Assembly (NCBI GenBank): GCA_041690255.1
Contig: JAWLHU010000002.1
Span: 62,001 to 126,000, forward strand
DNA from: JAWLHU01 sp041690255
Lineage (GTDB): Bacteria > Bacillota > Sulfobacillia > Symbiobacteriales > Symbiobacteriaceae
DNA: 64,000 nucleotides
Direction: 5' to 3'
Positions 44,337 to 53,500 of the stretch are shown here, in pieces; within the stretch, counting starts at the first letter, position 1; every line of letters begins with the position of its first letter. The notes beneath the pieces were generated by a model. The model searched no databases. It had not been told where the DNA came from and saw only the letters and a program-made list of their open reading frames with translations. The translations under genes and the position numbers were made by a program.

Positions 44337-44352
44337 GGGAGGAGGAGAGGCG

Positions 44353-46137
44353 TTGGAGAGGGTCATCATACGGGAGAACTGGGAACTGGACTCCCTCTAC
44401 CCCGGCGGTCTGGACTCGCCCGAGTTGGTCAGCCACCTTCAGATCACGGGTGAGGAGATGAGCACCTGTGAGCAGGTCCTCGCCGTTGAAGGCCTGGCCA
44501 CAGCCGAGTTGGCCGGTGTGATCCGTCGTCTGCACCAGGTCGGGCTCACGCTGCTGCACACCAGCGGCTTTGTGGAGATGCTCCTCTTCAAGGACCTGCG
44601 CAATGAGAAGGCACAGCAGCTCACCGGTCAGATGCGTGACCTGCAGGCCCGCCATGGCGCCCTGCTCAAGCTGCTGGATGGGCGGCTCCTCCAACTGAGC
44701 GAGGCTGAGTGGCAGGCGCTGGGGCGGGAGGAGTCCATGCCCTCCCTGATCGGCGCCCTGGCCCTGCGCCGCCATCAGGCAGCCGAGATGCTGCCGCCCG
44801 GGCAGGAGGCCGTGATCAAGACCCTCGCGGTCGATGGACACTCGGGCTGGACCGATATCTACCAGGCCGTAACCGGTCGAACGACGATCACCTATGAGCA
44901 TGAGGGCCAGACGAAGAGCCTCCCGCTGTCATCGGCCGACAAGCTCCTCCTGACCAGCCCGGACCGGGCTCTACGGGCGACGATCTTCAGGGAGATCAGC
45001 GCGGCGAGGGAGGCGGAGGTGCCGGTTCTCGCCCCGACGCTCAACCACCTGGCTGGGTATCGGGTCGCCATGTACAAGCTGCGCCGCTGGGATTCCGTCC
45101 TGAAGGAGCCGCTCATGATTCACCAGATGCGGATCGAGAGCCTTGAGGCCATGTTCGCAGCGATTGAGCGGAACCGGGGGCCGGTTGATCAGTACCTCGC
45201 CCGCAAGGCCCATCTCCTCGGCGATAAGCGACTCCGGGGCTGGGATCTGCGCGCTGCGCCGCTCCCCGGGGAGGCCCCGGCCTGGGAGTACCCGGCTGTG
45301 GCGGAGAAGGTGGTCCAGTACTTCACCCGCTTCCGCCCCGAAATGGGGCAGTTCGCCCGGACAGCCTTTGCCGAGGGCCATATTGATGCGACCGAAGGGC
45401 AGGGGCGCCAGCCCGGCCTGAGTGCCAGCTACCCGCTGCCCCTGGCCCGGAGCCATCGGATCTTTCTCAACCACCAGCAGCTTCCCATGGTTGTGGGACA
45501 CGAACTGGGCCACTCTTACTCCTACATTTACCTGGCCGATACGCCGATCATGGCCAACTGGCTCCCGCCCTCCATGGTGCTCATGGAGATTCCCTCCACC
45601 TTCGCCCAGTTGCTGGTCCAGAAGGGATTGGCGGAGGAGCAGGTGGAGCCGGCCGCCCGACTCCAGCGGTTGAACGACCTGGCCAACACGGCGGTCACCG
45701 AACTCGTCTCCCGCCGCGTCCAGTACGAGTTTGAGAAGGCGCTCTACGAGGCTCGCTGGCAGGGACCGCTCTCCGCCGTGCAGATCACGGAGCTCTACCA
45801 GGGCATCCAGCAACGGGTCTGGGGGGAGTCGGTCTCCGACCTGAACCCGTACGGTTGGGTCAATAATATGCTCCTCGGCGTGGCTGACCTTCCGTTCTAC
45901 AACTTCCCCTACACAGCGGCCCTGCTGATCAGTGCCGGGCTGTACGCCCGGTGGAAGGAGGAGGGGGAGGTCTTCGCCAGCCAGTACCCGCAGATCATGC
46001 GGGACATCGGGCTGATGGACGTCGAGGAGTTCGGACGCCGGCACCTCGGGGTTGACCTGACGCAGCGCGAGGCTTGGCAGAAGGGGATCGATCTGATCCT
46101 GAGCGAACTGCACGAGTTTCTGCGCGTCACGGCATAA
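44353..46137 (+). CDS. pepF: M3-family oligoendopeptidase (PepF-like)
   Basis: A 594-residue zinc metallopeptidase that degrades oligopeptides in the cytoplasm. The zinc motif is HELGH (His383-Glu384, His387), with the third ligand Glu412 (VLMEIPSTFAQLL), the spacing expected for M3 enzymes. The C-terminal part has the family YNFPYTAALLISAGLYARW segment. The TTG at 44353 is chosen because GGAGGAGAGG ends a few bases before it. No signal peptide is seen. A strong terminator sits in its 5' leader, so the gene appears to be attenuated. M3 peptidases can also degrade signalling peptides, and this gene lies 2 kb from the candidate peptide-regulator pair. Confidence 0.88.
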   Translation: MERVIIRENWELDSLYPGGLDSPELVSHLQITGEEMSTCEQVLAVEGLATAELAGVIRRLHQVGLTLLHTSGFVEMLLFKDLRNEKAQQLTGQMRDLQARHGALLKLLDGRLLQLSEAEWQALGREESMPSLIGALALRRHQAAEMLPPGQEAVIKTLAVDGHSGWTDIYQAVTGRTTITYEHEGQTKSLPLSSADKLLLTSPDRALRATIFREISAAREAEVPVLAPTLNHLAGYRVAMYKLRRWDSVLKEPLMIHQMRIESLEAMFAAIERNRGPVDQYLARKAHLLGDKRLRGWDLRAAPLPGEAPAWEYPAVAEKVVQYFTRFRPEMGQFARTAFAEGHIDATEGQGRQPGLSASYPLPLARSHRIFLNHQQLPMVVGHELGHSYSYIYLADTPIMANWLPPSMVLMEIPSTFAQLLVQKGLAEEQVEPAARLQRLNDLANTAVTELVSRRVQYEFEKALYEARWQGPLSAVQITELYQGIQQRVWGESVSDLNPYGWVNNMLLGVADLPFYNFPYTAALLISAGLYARWKEEGEVFASQYPQIMRDIGLMDVEEFGRRHLGVDLTQREAWQKGIDLILSELHEFLRVTA

Positions 46138-46180
46138 AGAGGAGGAGACTGTCCCGCCCCCTGGGTCGTTCGGGTGATGA

Positions 46181-46600
46181 GAACGCTCTAGAATCCTCTG
46201 GAATCGTCTCGAATCCTCTAGATGCTTCGAGACGCTTCGAGACGCTTCTAGACGCTCCCGTCTTTCTTCCCGCAGCCTCTCCTCTTTCGCCCACTGCCCC
46301 TCGCCTCCTCTCGCCGTCTCGCGCCCGCTGGTCCTTCTCCACGAAGCCTTTCGCCCTCGCGTGGCATACGAGAGCCCGCTGGATCCGAGCCCCTGGAATC
46401 TCTCTCCGTCTGGAATCGTCGCGAGGCTTCTAGAGGTTTCTAGAGCGGTCCAGAGGTTTCTGGAGGGTTTCTAGAGGCTTCTAGATGCTTCTAGATGCTT
46501 CTAGATGCTTCTCGCATCCTCTCGATTGCTCTCGCATGGGCTCCCACCGCCTCGACCGTTCTCCCTTGCTCCCCCGGAATCTCGATTGGTCTCGCAGAAG
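46181..46600. repeat. Degenerate CTAG-rich repeat array
   Basis: The 569-bp gap between the peptidase and the DUF881 gene has no convincing gene. Much of it consists of short units related to GCTTCTAGA. At 46471-46510 the 10-bp unit CTAGATGCTT (first copy CTAGAGGCTT) repeats four times exactly in register. Similar units with TCTAGA, TCTCGA or TCTGGA recur on both sides (46185-46250 and 46400-46470), with C/T-rich stretches between. CTAG, normally scarce in bacterial DNA, occurs about nine times. Confidence 0.8.
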
Positions 46601-46656
46601 GTGGTACAGCCTTCCCGCCCTCTCGGAGAGCGGAGACGACTCGACAAACGAAAGGA

Positions 46657-46697
46657 GGGCCATCCCTCGTCATCTGCGATGACGTCTGGGATGGCCC
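46657..46697 (-). terminator. Terminator of the DUF881 gene
   Basis: The outer stem pairs 46657-46666 with 46688-46697 (10 bp) and an inner stem pairs 46668-46674 with 46678-46684 around TGC. On the minus strand it is followed by TCCTTTCGTTT. Confidence 0.75.
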
Positions 46698-46706
46698 CCG
46701 TCTCTG

Positions 46707-47375
46707 CTACTCGACCGGTTTGGCGAATCGGAAGGTGGGTGTGGTCCGGAGGGCGGTTACACGGATCGCATCGCCCTTGCTGACGGAGACCTTGACCCCC
46801 CAGCGGCCGAGGTAGTCGATCACACCGCCGCGCAGCTTGAGCGAGGCCTCGAGGACGGTGGGGTCTCCAATGGCCAGGATCTCGACGGGGGAGGCGATCA
46901 TGGTCTGGTTCACGAGGATCCGGTTGCCCACGTTGCGCACGCCGGTCACGCTGGAGATGCGCTGACCGTTGACCGAGACCGCCTCGGCTCCGGCGGTGAA
47001 GAGCTCGTTCAGTACCCGCCATATATCTTCATCGGCCAGACGGGTCTTGGCGGCCAACGCTTCGGGGGTCTCCTGGAGGGTGATGGTCACCCCGGGTCCC
47101 TCCAGATCAATGGTGCCCGCAAGGATTTCGACATCGCGATTCGTCTGAACAGACGGGACAGAGAACTTCAGTCGCTCCACCTCGGCCCGGACCTTGGTCA
47201 ACTCCGCATTGGCGGCATCCAGTTCATCGGTCTTCTCCTTCAGGGCTACCGCCAGATCCTCGCTGCGCAGACGGCCGGGATCGAGGTTGACCTGGTTCTG
47301 GGTGCGGAACTGCAAGGTCAAGAGCAGGCCCAGGATCATCATCACAAACGCCAGTGCCCACTTAGGTGCCTTCAC
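46707..47375 (-). CDS. DUF881 family membrane-anchored protein
   Basis: A 222-residue protein: one N-terminal membrane helix (WALFVMMILGLLLTLQF-type, residues about 6-22), then a coiled coil (LAVALKEKTDELDAANAELTKVRAEVERL) and the DUF881 domain (GPGVTITLQE, NELFTAGAEAVSVNGQRIS, ILVNQTMIASPVEILAIGDP, LRGGVIDYLGRWGVKVSV). Homologs YlxW/YlxX lie next to division genes in Bacillota and are thought to act at the cell envelope. This copy is monocistronic, which is unusual for the family. The domain faces outward. Function is unknown. Confidence 0.85.
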   Translation of the reverse strand: MKAPKWALAFVMMILGLLLTLQFRTQNQVNLDPGRLRSEDLAVALKEKTDELDAANAELTKVRAEVERLKFSVPSVQTNRDVEILAGTIDLEGPGVTITLQETPEALAAKTRLADEDIWRVLNELFTAGAEAVSVNGQRISSVTGVRNVGNRILVNQTMIASPVEILAIGDPTVLEASLKLRGGVIDYLGRWGVKVSVSKGDAIRVTALRTTPTFRFAKPVE

Positions 47376-47532
47376 GGGGTACGCTCGCTTTCAGGAGGAA
47401 TAGGGGCCTCTGCCATCATGCTGTGATTCGACTTCGGCAGCCGGACTCCTCTTGTCGATCAGGTGGAGGATGTTCCCCGCGGGCAGCGAAGTACTTCTGT
47501 TATGGAAATATCGTAGGGAGGCCGGGTAAGTC

Positions 47533-48750
47533 GTGAGCAGTTCCGATGGTGGGGGGCGTCCTGCCCTATGGTTTCTTATTCTCCTCAGCATCACCCATGG
47601 CGTCGTTGATCTGAGTGCGGGGGCGATTCTCGCCTTGCTGCCGGCCATGCGAGAGAGCTATGGATTGACCTATGCCATGGTCGCCATGATCCCGCTCTTC
47701 TCAAACCTGACCTCGACCCTGACCCAACCGGTCTTCGGCTACCTGAGCGATCGCTTCGAGAAGCGGTGGCTGTTGCCGGTCAGCCTGGCCTTCGGTGGCG
47801 TGGGCCTGGCGGCGGTCGGCTTCATGTCATCCTACTGGCTGGTCCTGGTGGCCGTGGTGGTCTCCGCCCTGGGGACATCGGCCTTCCACCCGGAGGGGGC
47901 GCACGCGGCCCATCATCTGGCGGGCGGGCGTCGTGCCCTGGCCATGGCGATCTACAACGTGGGCGGCAACTTCGGCTACGCCCTGGGCCCGATCTTTGCG
48001 ACGACCCTGCTGGGGGCGTTTGGCCTCAGGGGGACCGCCTGGGCGGCTGTCCTGCCGGTCGCGCTGGCGATCTACTTGATCCGCCTCCTGCCCAAGTGGC
48101 AGGCGCACGAGCAGCACCACTCCAGCGGGCGTGCGGTCCGCCGGGAGGATCTGCCCACCACGAACTGGATGGGAACCGGCCTGCTCACCCTGCTGGTCGT
48201 CTTCCGCTCGGTGATCCACCTCGGCATGACAGCCTATGTGCCCTTCTTCTGGATCGATGTGCTGGGCAATGACCCCAAGACCGCCGGCCTGGTGCAGATG
48301 ACCTACCTGATCTCCGGTGTCGCCGGCACCCTGCTCGGGGCGCCCCTGGCCGATCGGATCGGGACGAAGCGGGTGCTGATCGGCTCCTTTGCCATTCTGC
48401 TGCCCCTTCAGATTATGCTGCCCTACCTCCGCGGTTGGCCCATGCTGGTGGTCCTCTTCCTCTCGGGCTTCATGGTGGTCTCGACCTTTACCGTGACGCT
48501 GGTCATGACCCAGGATTACATGCCCCGCAGTCTTGGGCTCGCCTCCGGCCTGAACCTCGGTCTCGCCTTCGGCATGGGTGGGGTCGGGGCCTGGATTCTG
48601 GGCGAGGTGGCCGACCGGTGGAGTGTCGTGACCGTGCTGAACGTGGTCTCTGCCCTGGTCATTCCGGTGCTGCTGCTCTCGCTGATCCTGCCACCCGCCC
48701 ACCGGGCGGTAAAGGTGGCAGCGGAGCCGGGAGAGAGTCTCGGTCAGTGA
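47533..48750 (+). CDS. fsr: MFS transporter, fosmidomycin-resistance (Fsr) type
   Basis: A 405-residue major facilitator with about 12 hydrophobic helices. The Fsr signature is visible: SITHGVVDLSAGAILALLPAMRESYGLTYAMVAMI and LTQPVFGYLSDRF in the first half, SALGTSAFHPEGAHAAHHLAGGRRALAMAIYNVGGNFGYALGP in the centre. A second loop 2-3-type motif, GAPLADRIGTKRVL, is in the second half. Fsr proteins export fosmidomycin and some other compounds; the natural substrate is unknown. The GTG at 47533 follows AGGGAGG at 11 bases. It is monocistronic and ends at a strong terminator. Confidence 0.87.
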   Translation: MSSSDGGGRPALWFLILLSITHGVVDLSAGAILALLPAMRESYGLTYAMVAMIPLFSNLTSTLTQPVFGYLSDRFEKRWLLPVSLAFGGVGLAAVGFMSSYWLVLVAVVVSALGTSAFHPEGAHAAHHLAGGRRALAMAIYNVGGNFGYALGPIFATTLLGAFGLRGTAWAAVLPVALAIYLIRLLPKWQAHEQHHSSGRAVRREDLPTTNWMGTGLLTLLVVFRSVIHLGMTAYVPFFWIDVLGNDPKTAGLVQMTYLISGVAGTLLGAPLADRIGTKRVLIGSFAILLPLQIMLPYLRGWPMLVVLFLSGFMVVSTFTVTLVMTQDYMPRSLGLASGLNLGLAFGMGGVGAWILGEVADRWSVVTVLNVVSALVIPVLLLSLILPPAHRAVKVAAEPGESLGQ

Positions 48751-48766
48751 TCGGCACGTAAGGTTA

Positions 48767-48798
48767 GAAAGCCCGCCACTGGCGGGCTTTCGGCTTTT
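48767..48798 (+). terminator. Intrinsic terminator of the MFS gene
   Basis: A perfect 11-bp stem pairs 48767-48777 with 48781-48791 (GAAAGCCCGCC / GGCGGGCTTTC) around ACT, followed by GGCTTTTCT. Confidence 0.88.
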
Positions 48799-48914
48799 CT
48801 GCACATCACCGCTAGCGGCACTGCCGCGCAGCAAAGCTGAACAGACACCTACCGGCCCCCTGCCGCGTATCCTGGGCTGTGTGGCTACAAAAGTGAGCGG
48901 AGGGTGTTTCGTAC

Positions 48915-49406
48915 ATGATCAGCGAGCAGATGCAGGAACTCATCAACCACCTGATCCAGGTGGAACTCAACTCGGCCTATCTCTACCTGGCCATGGCCAA
49001 CTACTTCAACCGGCGGAACCTGACCGGCATGGGCACATGGCTCCAACTCCAGCACCAGGAGGAACTGACCCACGCCCAGGACCTGATCAAGTACCTGACC
49101 GATCAGGGCGGCGTGGTAGAGATACGGCCGATCAGCGCCCAGCCGGTGGAGTTTGGCTCTCCCCTGGAGGCCTGGCAGCAGGTGCTGGATCACGAGCAGT
49201 ACGTGACCCAGACCTACCAGAAGGCCTACGAGATGGCACTCAACGCCCAGGACTATCAGACGGCCACGGTCTTCCATGACTTTCTGCGTGAGCAGGTGGA
49301 TGAGACAGCCCAATCGATGCGGATCGTCGGTCGGCTGCGGATCAACCAGGAGAACCCTGCCGGTCTCCTCCTTCTCGATCAGGAGTTGGGTCAGCGAGCT
49401 GGTTGA
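48915..49406 (+). CDS. ftnA: Ferritin (non-haem, FtnA type)
   Basis: A 163-residue ferritin that oxidises and stores iron in a 24-subunit shell. All ferroxidase ligands fall at the same numbers as in E. coli FtnA: Glu17, Glu50, His53, Glu94, Gln127 and Glu130. It lacks the haem-ligand Met pattern of bacterioferritin. The ATG at 48915 follows GGAGGGTG. It is monocistronic as far as can be seen; no clear Fur-type or other operator was found in the 120 bp before it. Confidence 0.93.
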   Translation: MISEQMQELINHLIQVELNSAYLYLAMANYFNRRNLTGMGTWLQLQHQEELTHAQDLIKYLTDQGGVVEIRPISAQPVEFGSPLEAWQQVLDHEQYVTQTYQKAYEMALNAQDYQTATVFHDFLREQVDETAQSMRIVGRLRINQENPAGLLLLDQELGQRAG

Positions 49407-49514
49407 GTCGCGCCCCCCGTGCACCCTGGGCCGCCTGAGCGACAGAATTGGCAAAGTCATGAACCCCGGGGCTCTCTTTCCTCGTCGTATACAAGGAAAG
49501 GGGGCCGTTTCTTC

Positions 49515-50384
49515 ATGCAACAGACATCCAAGCTGGTGGTCGTCCTGCTGGTCGCCGTCCTGGCCATGCAACTCTGGACGTTCAACCGCCAGAGCCAACT
49601 GGCGCAAGAACTCCAGGTTCTGGCTGCCTCCCGGAACCAGAGCGATATGCGAATCCGCAACGACCTCGACGCCCTGCAGCGACGCCTCAGTGAAATGGCC
49701 GAGGCCGATCGCTGGGTGGTCGTGAACCGAGCAGAGGTAGCGCCGGTCGGCAGTTGCGGGACCGCCCAGGTCCAGGTCGACTGGACGCTTCAGGAGTGGG
49801 GGGAGGGGACCACCTCCCGACTGCTCTACCGTGCCAGTGCAGACCAGCCCTGGCAGGAGGCGACGGTCGAGCGGCGGGGAATCGGCCAGAACTACACGGC
49901 GACCCTGCCCATCATTGGAGGCAAGCCCTATCTGGAGGTCGGCTGGGACGTCTCCCATGCGCCGAACACCGGCCGCAAATCACAGGAGGCCCGGGCCGGC
50001 AGCATGGCGGTCGAGGCAAGCCCGCTCTCCGGCCTCCAGTACCAGATTGTGGCGGAGAGCCCGTCTATGAGCCGCTCGACCGGGGTGAAGACGGTCTCGC
50101 TCAGCTCGCAGTTTGTGATCCCGGTCAAAATCGGGGTAGATGTCGAGCGGGATGGGCGGTATATCGTCGATCTGTACACGGACCCGAACCGGGGACCCTG
50201 CGCCCAGCTTGAGTCCGTGGAGATCCGTGCCTACTCCGGCAATGAGGTGGTCGAGACCCGGCCCATGACCCGGGAGCAGGATGACCGCCTGCGGGCGGAG
50301 TGGCAGAGCGATCAGGCACTGCACCGGCTGGAACTCCTGATCCAGCACAGTGGTGGCGTTGAGACACTGGTGATCCCGCTATAA
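49515..50384 (+). CDS. Membrane-anchored protein of unknown function
   Basis: A protein of about 289 residues. Residues 6-22 form a membrane anchor (LVVVLLVAVLAMQLWTF), followed by a short amphipathic coiled coil (QSQLAQELQVLAASRNQSDMRIRNDLDALQRRLSEM) and an extracellular beta-rich region from about residue 65. I recognise no family. The ATG at 49515 is chosen because it begins just before the anchor, with AAAGGGGG upstream; the frame is open 32 codons further. The anchor plus coiled coil resembles the DUF881 protein 2 kb away, but the domains differ. A terminator follows. Confidence 0.7.
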   Translation: MQQTSKLVVVLLVAVLAMQLWTFNRQSQLAQELQVLAASRNQSDMRIRNDLDALQRRLSEMAEADRWVVVNRAEVAPVGSCGTAQVQVDWTLQEWGEGTTSRLLYRASADQPWQEATVERRGIGQNYTATLPIIGGKPYLEVGWDVSHAPNTGRKSQEARAGSMAVEASPLSGLQYQIVAESPSMSRSTGVKTVSLSSQFVIPVKIGVDVERDGRYIVDLYTDPNRGPCAQLESVEIRAYSGNEVVETRPMTREQDDRLRAEWQSDQALHRLELLIQHSGGVETLVIPL

Positions 50385-50388
50385 CCCC

Positions 50389-50421
50389 AAGGGGGCTGCG
50401 CATGCAGCCTCCTTTCATTTT
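50389..50421 (+). terminator. Intrinsic terminator
   Basis: An 11-bp stem (50389-50399 with 50404-50414, one wobble), loop GCAT, followed by TCATTTTT. It separates the anchored protein from the giant-gene region. Confidence 0.82.
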
Positions 50422-50561
50422 TCCAACAGAACCATTCTTTTTTCTGACAAGAGAGGAGATGCCCGACAGAATGGAGTAATCCGCAATGCTAATCTCTCAG
50501 ACTATTGTTACTTATACCACAAACATTTAACCTTGCTCTGTATTGATGAAAGGAAACAGAG

Positions 50562-53500
50562 GTGACGACGGAAATGGGAACGAAGCGCTCCGGTGGCCAT
50601 GAGCAACCAAAGGCCCGCACCTGGGGGTTGACGAGGCGACAGTTGCTGACCGCCACCACGGCTGCCGCCCTTGGTGCCGGCCCCCTGGCAGCCGTACTGG
50701 TCGGGCGAATGGTCCGGTTCCGGCGCGTGGGGCAGCAACGGGCTTACTTCGATCTGAACGGAGGGCCCGGGTGGGCGATCGACACCGCCTGGTTCGACGG
50801 TGAGCCCCGGCTGCTTGTCGAAGAGCGGCCGGACCGGTTGCTGCTTAGTCTCAGCGGCGCTCGTTACCCCGGCACAGAACTCCCGGCTGACTTCACAGCC
50901 GAGATCCTTCCCGCCGAAGGTGACGAGGGATTTGCACGCGCCAGCAACCTGGACCAGGCCACCCTCAACCTGAACCTGAGCTTCGCCTCCCTTGCGTTCA
51001 CGGGTCTTCCCCTGGGCGCCTGGCTGGCTGGTGAGGTCCCGGCGGAGGCCGGGGCGACGCTGGGCGACGGCTGTCGCCTGGCTGGAGGCTGCGCACTGAG
51101 CGCCTCCGGCCGGGCCAGGGCCAGCTTCTCCCCCGACTGGACGGTGCACGTGGCCGGCCCGGGTGTAGGCTCACTGACAGCCGAGGGGTACGATCTGCGC
51201 GGCGATGCGCTCTCCGTACGGTTGCCGGAGAAAGGGAGGGCCCGCCTGGTGCTGGCCCGGGGCCGCCAGGACTGGCCTGCCCTTGCCCTGCCGTCCTCTG
51301 CCGCCCAGGGCTCGCTGTCCGGCGGGAAGAACCTGTTTGTCACCGCCACCCTCGATCTGGGTGCCGCCTCTTCCCGCCTCACCCTCCAGGGGGATTCGGC
51401 CGCAAGCCGCCTGCACTTCATTCCAGCGGCCGGCCTGAGCGGCGCGGACGGCTCACCCTTGCGCGTGCCGCTGACCAACCCGACCTACACCGTATCGCAC
51501 GCAAATGGGCAGGTCACGCAGTCGCTCGTCGCCGAGTACAGCAAATCCCCCGTCTGGGTACAGGCGAAGGGGGCCGTCCTGCAACTGGGCCGCACCGATA
51601 CCACCCCGGCCTTTGAGTGGCACGCCACGGACCGGGAGACCACCGCCGTCTTCTTCCGGCCGGCGGTCCTCGCCATGGGCATCTCCTCCATGCAGGGGCT
51701 GCTGGTCCATCCGACCCTGGCCAACCCCGCCTCGGCCGTCTCGCTGACCGCCGACGGTTCAGGACTCGCGATCGATCTCTCCGCCGTGGAGATCACCCGC
51801 CCGGAGGACCTGCTCACCCTGCGCTTCGCCTTCACGAACATGACCCTGAAGATGGACGATACCGGCCTGCCCTACCTCGAGCCCACTACCGAGGGGGCCA
51901 CCGGCACGGTCGAAATCACCTTCCCGCCCCAGCATATCGCCGAGGAGGCGGTGCCGGAGTTCGACGTGAGCGTCAACCCCCGCCCGGAGCCCACACCGCC
52001 CATAGCACACCGGGCGGCCGGACCTACCACCCTCACCTTCGAGACAGGCAGCCGCATCGACTTCACGCTCGAGTCGCTGCTCAACTGGGAGCAGTTTACG
52101 GTGCCCACCGGGGGCAACGGCGAGTTGGAGGCGCCCTACAAGCTGAGATACCAGCTACCCGCTGCCGCCGCCTGGCTCCACGCCAACCGGCCGGTCACCG
52201 GCGGGAAGTGGACGGAGCTCTGGCACACCCGTTCAGCCAGGGCACTGGATATGCCGGTCCAGACTGACACGGACTACGGCTCCATGGGGAAGCCGAACTT
52301 TGAGCAGTCCCCCTCGGAGTTCGACCGCACCCACCTGCAGAGCCAGACCCAGACCAGGCCCATTCACGTGGAGAACCTGATGCTCTCCTCCCTGGGCGCC
52401 TGGATGAAGGCAAACGGCGAGTGGGGCGACACGGCGACCATCCAGTCCTATTTCCACCAGATGGCCATGGGGCGCGACGGCAAGGTGGTCGTGGTCTACT
52501 CAGGCTACCTCTTCCCGTTCGGCCACAAGGCCACGCTGGTGGTGGTGACCGAGCGAAAGTTCCGCAAGGGGCGGGCCTACCTCTACCGCAAGAAGTTCAT
52601 TGTGGTGCGTGAGCCGGTCAGATCCTACGGTGACGATGAGACAGGCCACAACAACGAGCGGGAGTTCCCCTTCCGCCAGGTGGAGATGACCACCCGGGTC
52701 ACCCCGCCGCTGGATGCGGCCCCCGTGGCGAATGGCCGCTTCTGGATCAAGGTGAACAAGGCCGAGTACCCCTTCCGGGTCGTGACCACGGACTGGCTGG
52801 GTGAGCGGGCCGAGTTCGCCGCCAGGCTGATGTTCGTCGTCTCGTCTGATGACGGGGCCACTACCGCCGCCAACGCCCAGCTTGCGATCGGCGACTACGG
52901 CCTGCTGGCTGGCCTGCCCCAGCGCCAGATCGAACTCCAGGGCCAGCCGGTGGCCTACGCCCTTCCCACGCCTGGTGTGAGCGGCGATCAGACCACCCGG
53001 CTGGACACCGGTCTGGTCGAGTTGGGCGTCACCACTCGTACCGACCGCCCCTTCTTCCGCCCGACCGTATCGCACGCCATGGTCCGGGTCCCCGCCATCG
53101 AGCAGTTCGTGGCGGAGGGGCAGCGGGTCAAGATCATCCTGCACGACCTGTACATCGACCATGGGTTCGACGCTCCGAACAACCGGTGGGAGGTCTTCGC
53201 CAGGTTCGACCAGATGTGGAAGCCCTCCATGCCGGCCTCCACGTCGGGCGGCATTGCCACGCCCGAGATCAACTTCCGGGCCCTCTCCCGCCGCTTTGGC
53301 GCAATCGGCCTGGACCCGGTCACCGGTACGGAGCAGTACGACCCGACCCAGTACTTCGGCCAGAACGCCAAGGTGATCGGTGCCCTGCCGTTCGCCGGCA
53401 TCCTCTCCAACCAGACCATCGGGCCCGCACCGGGCGGCCTCTCCCCCATGACCGCATTGGCCGAGGAGGAGGAAGAGGCGGAGGCCCCGCCCGTGATCCC

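Noticed and set aside
46138..46700. Short open frames on both strands within the repeat-rich gap, and a CRISPR-like array
   Set aside because: The frames are composed of repeat units without ribosome sites. The repeats are about 10 bp and degenerate, with no spacer structure, so it is not CRISPR.
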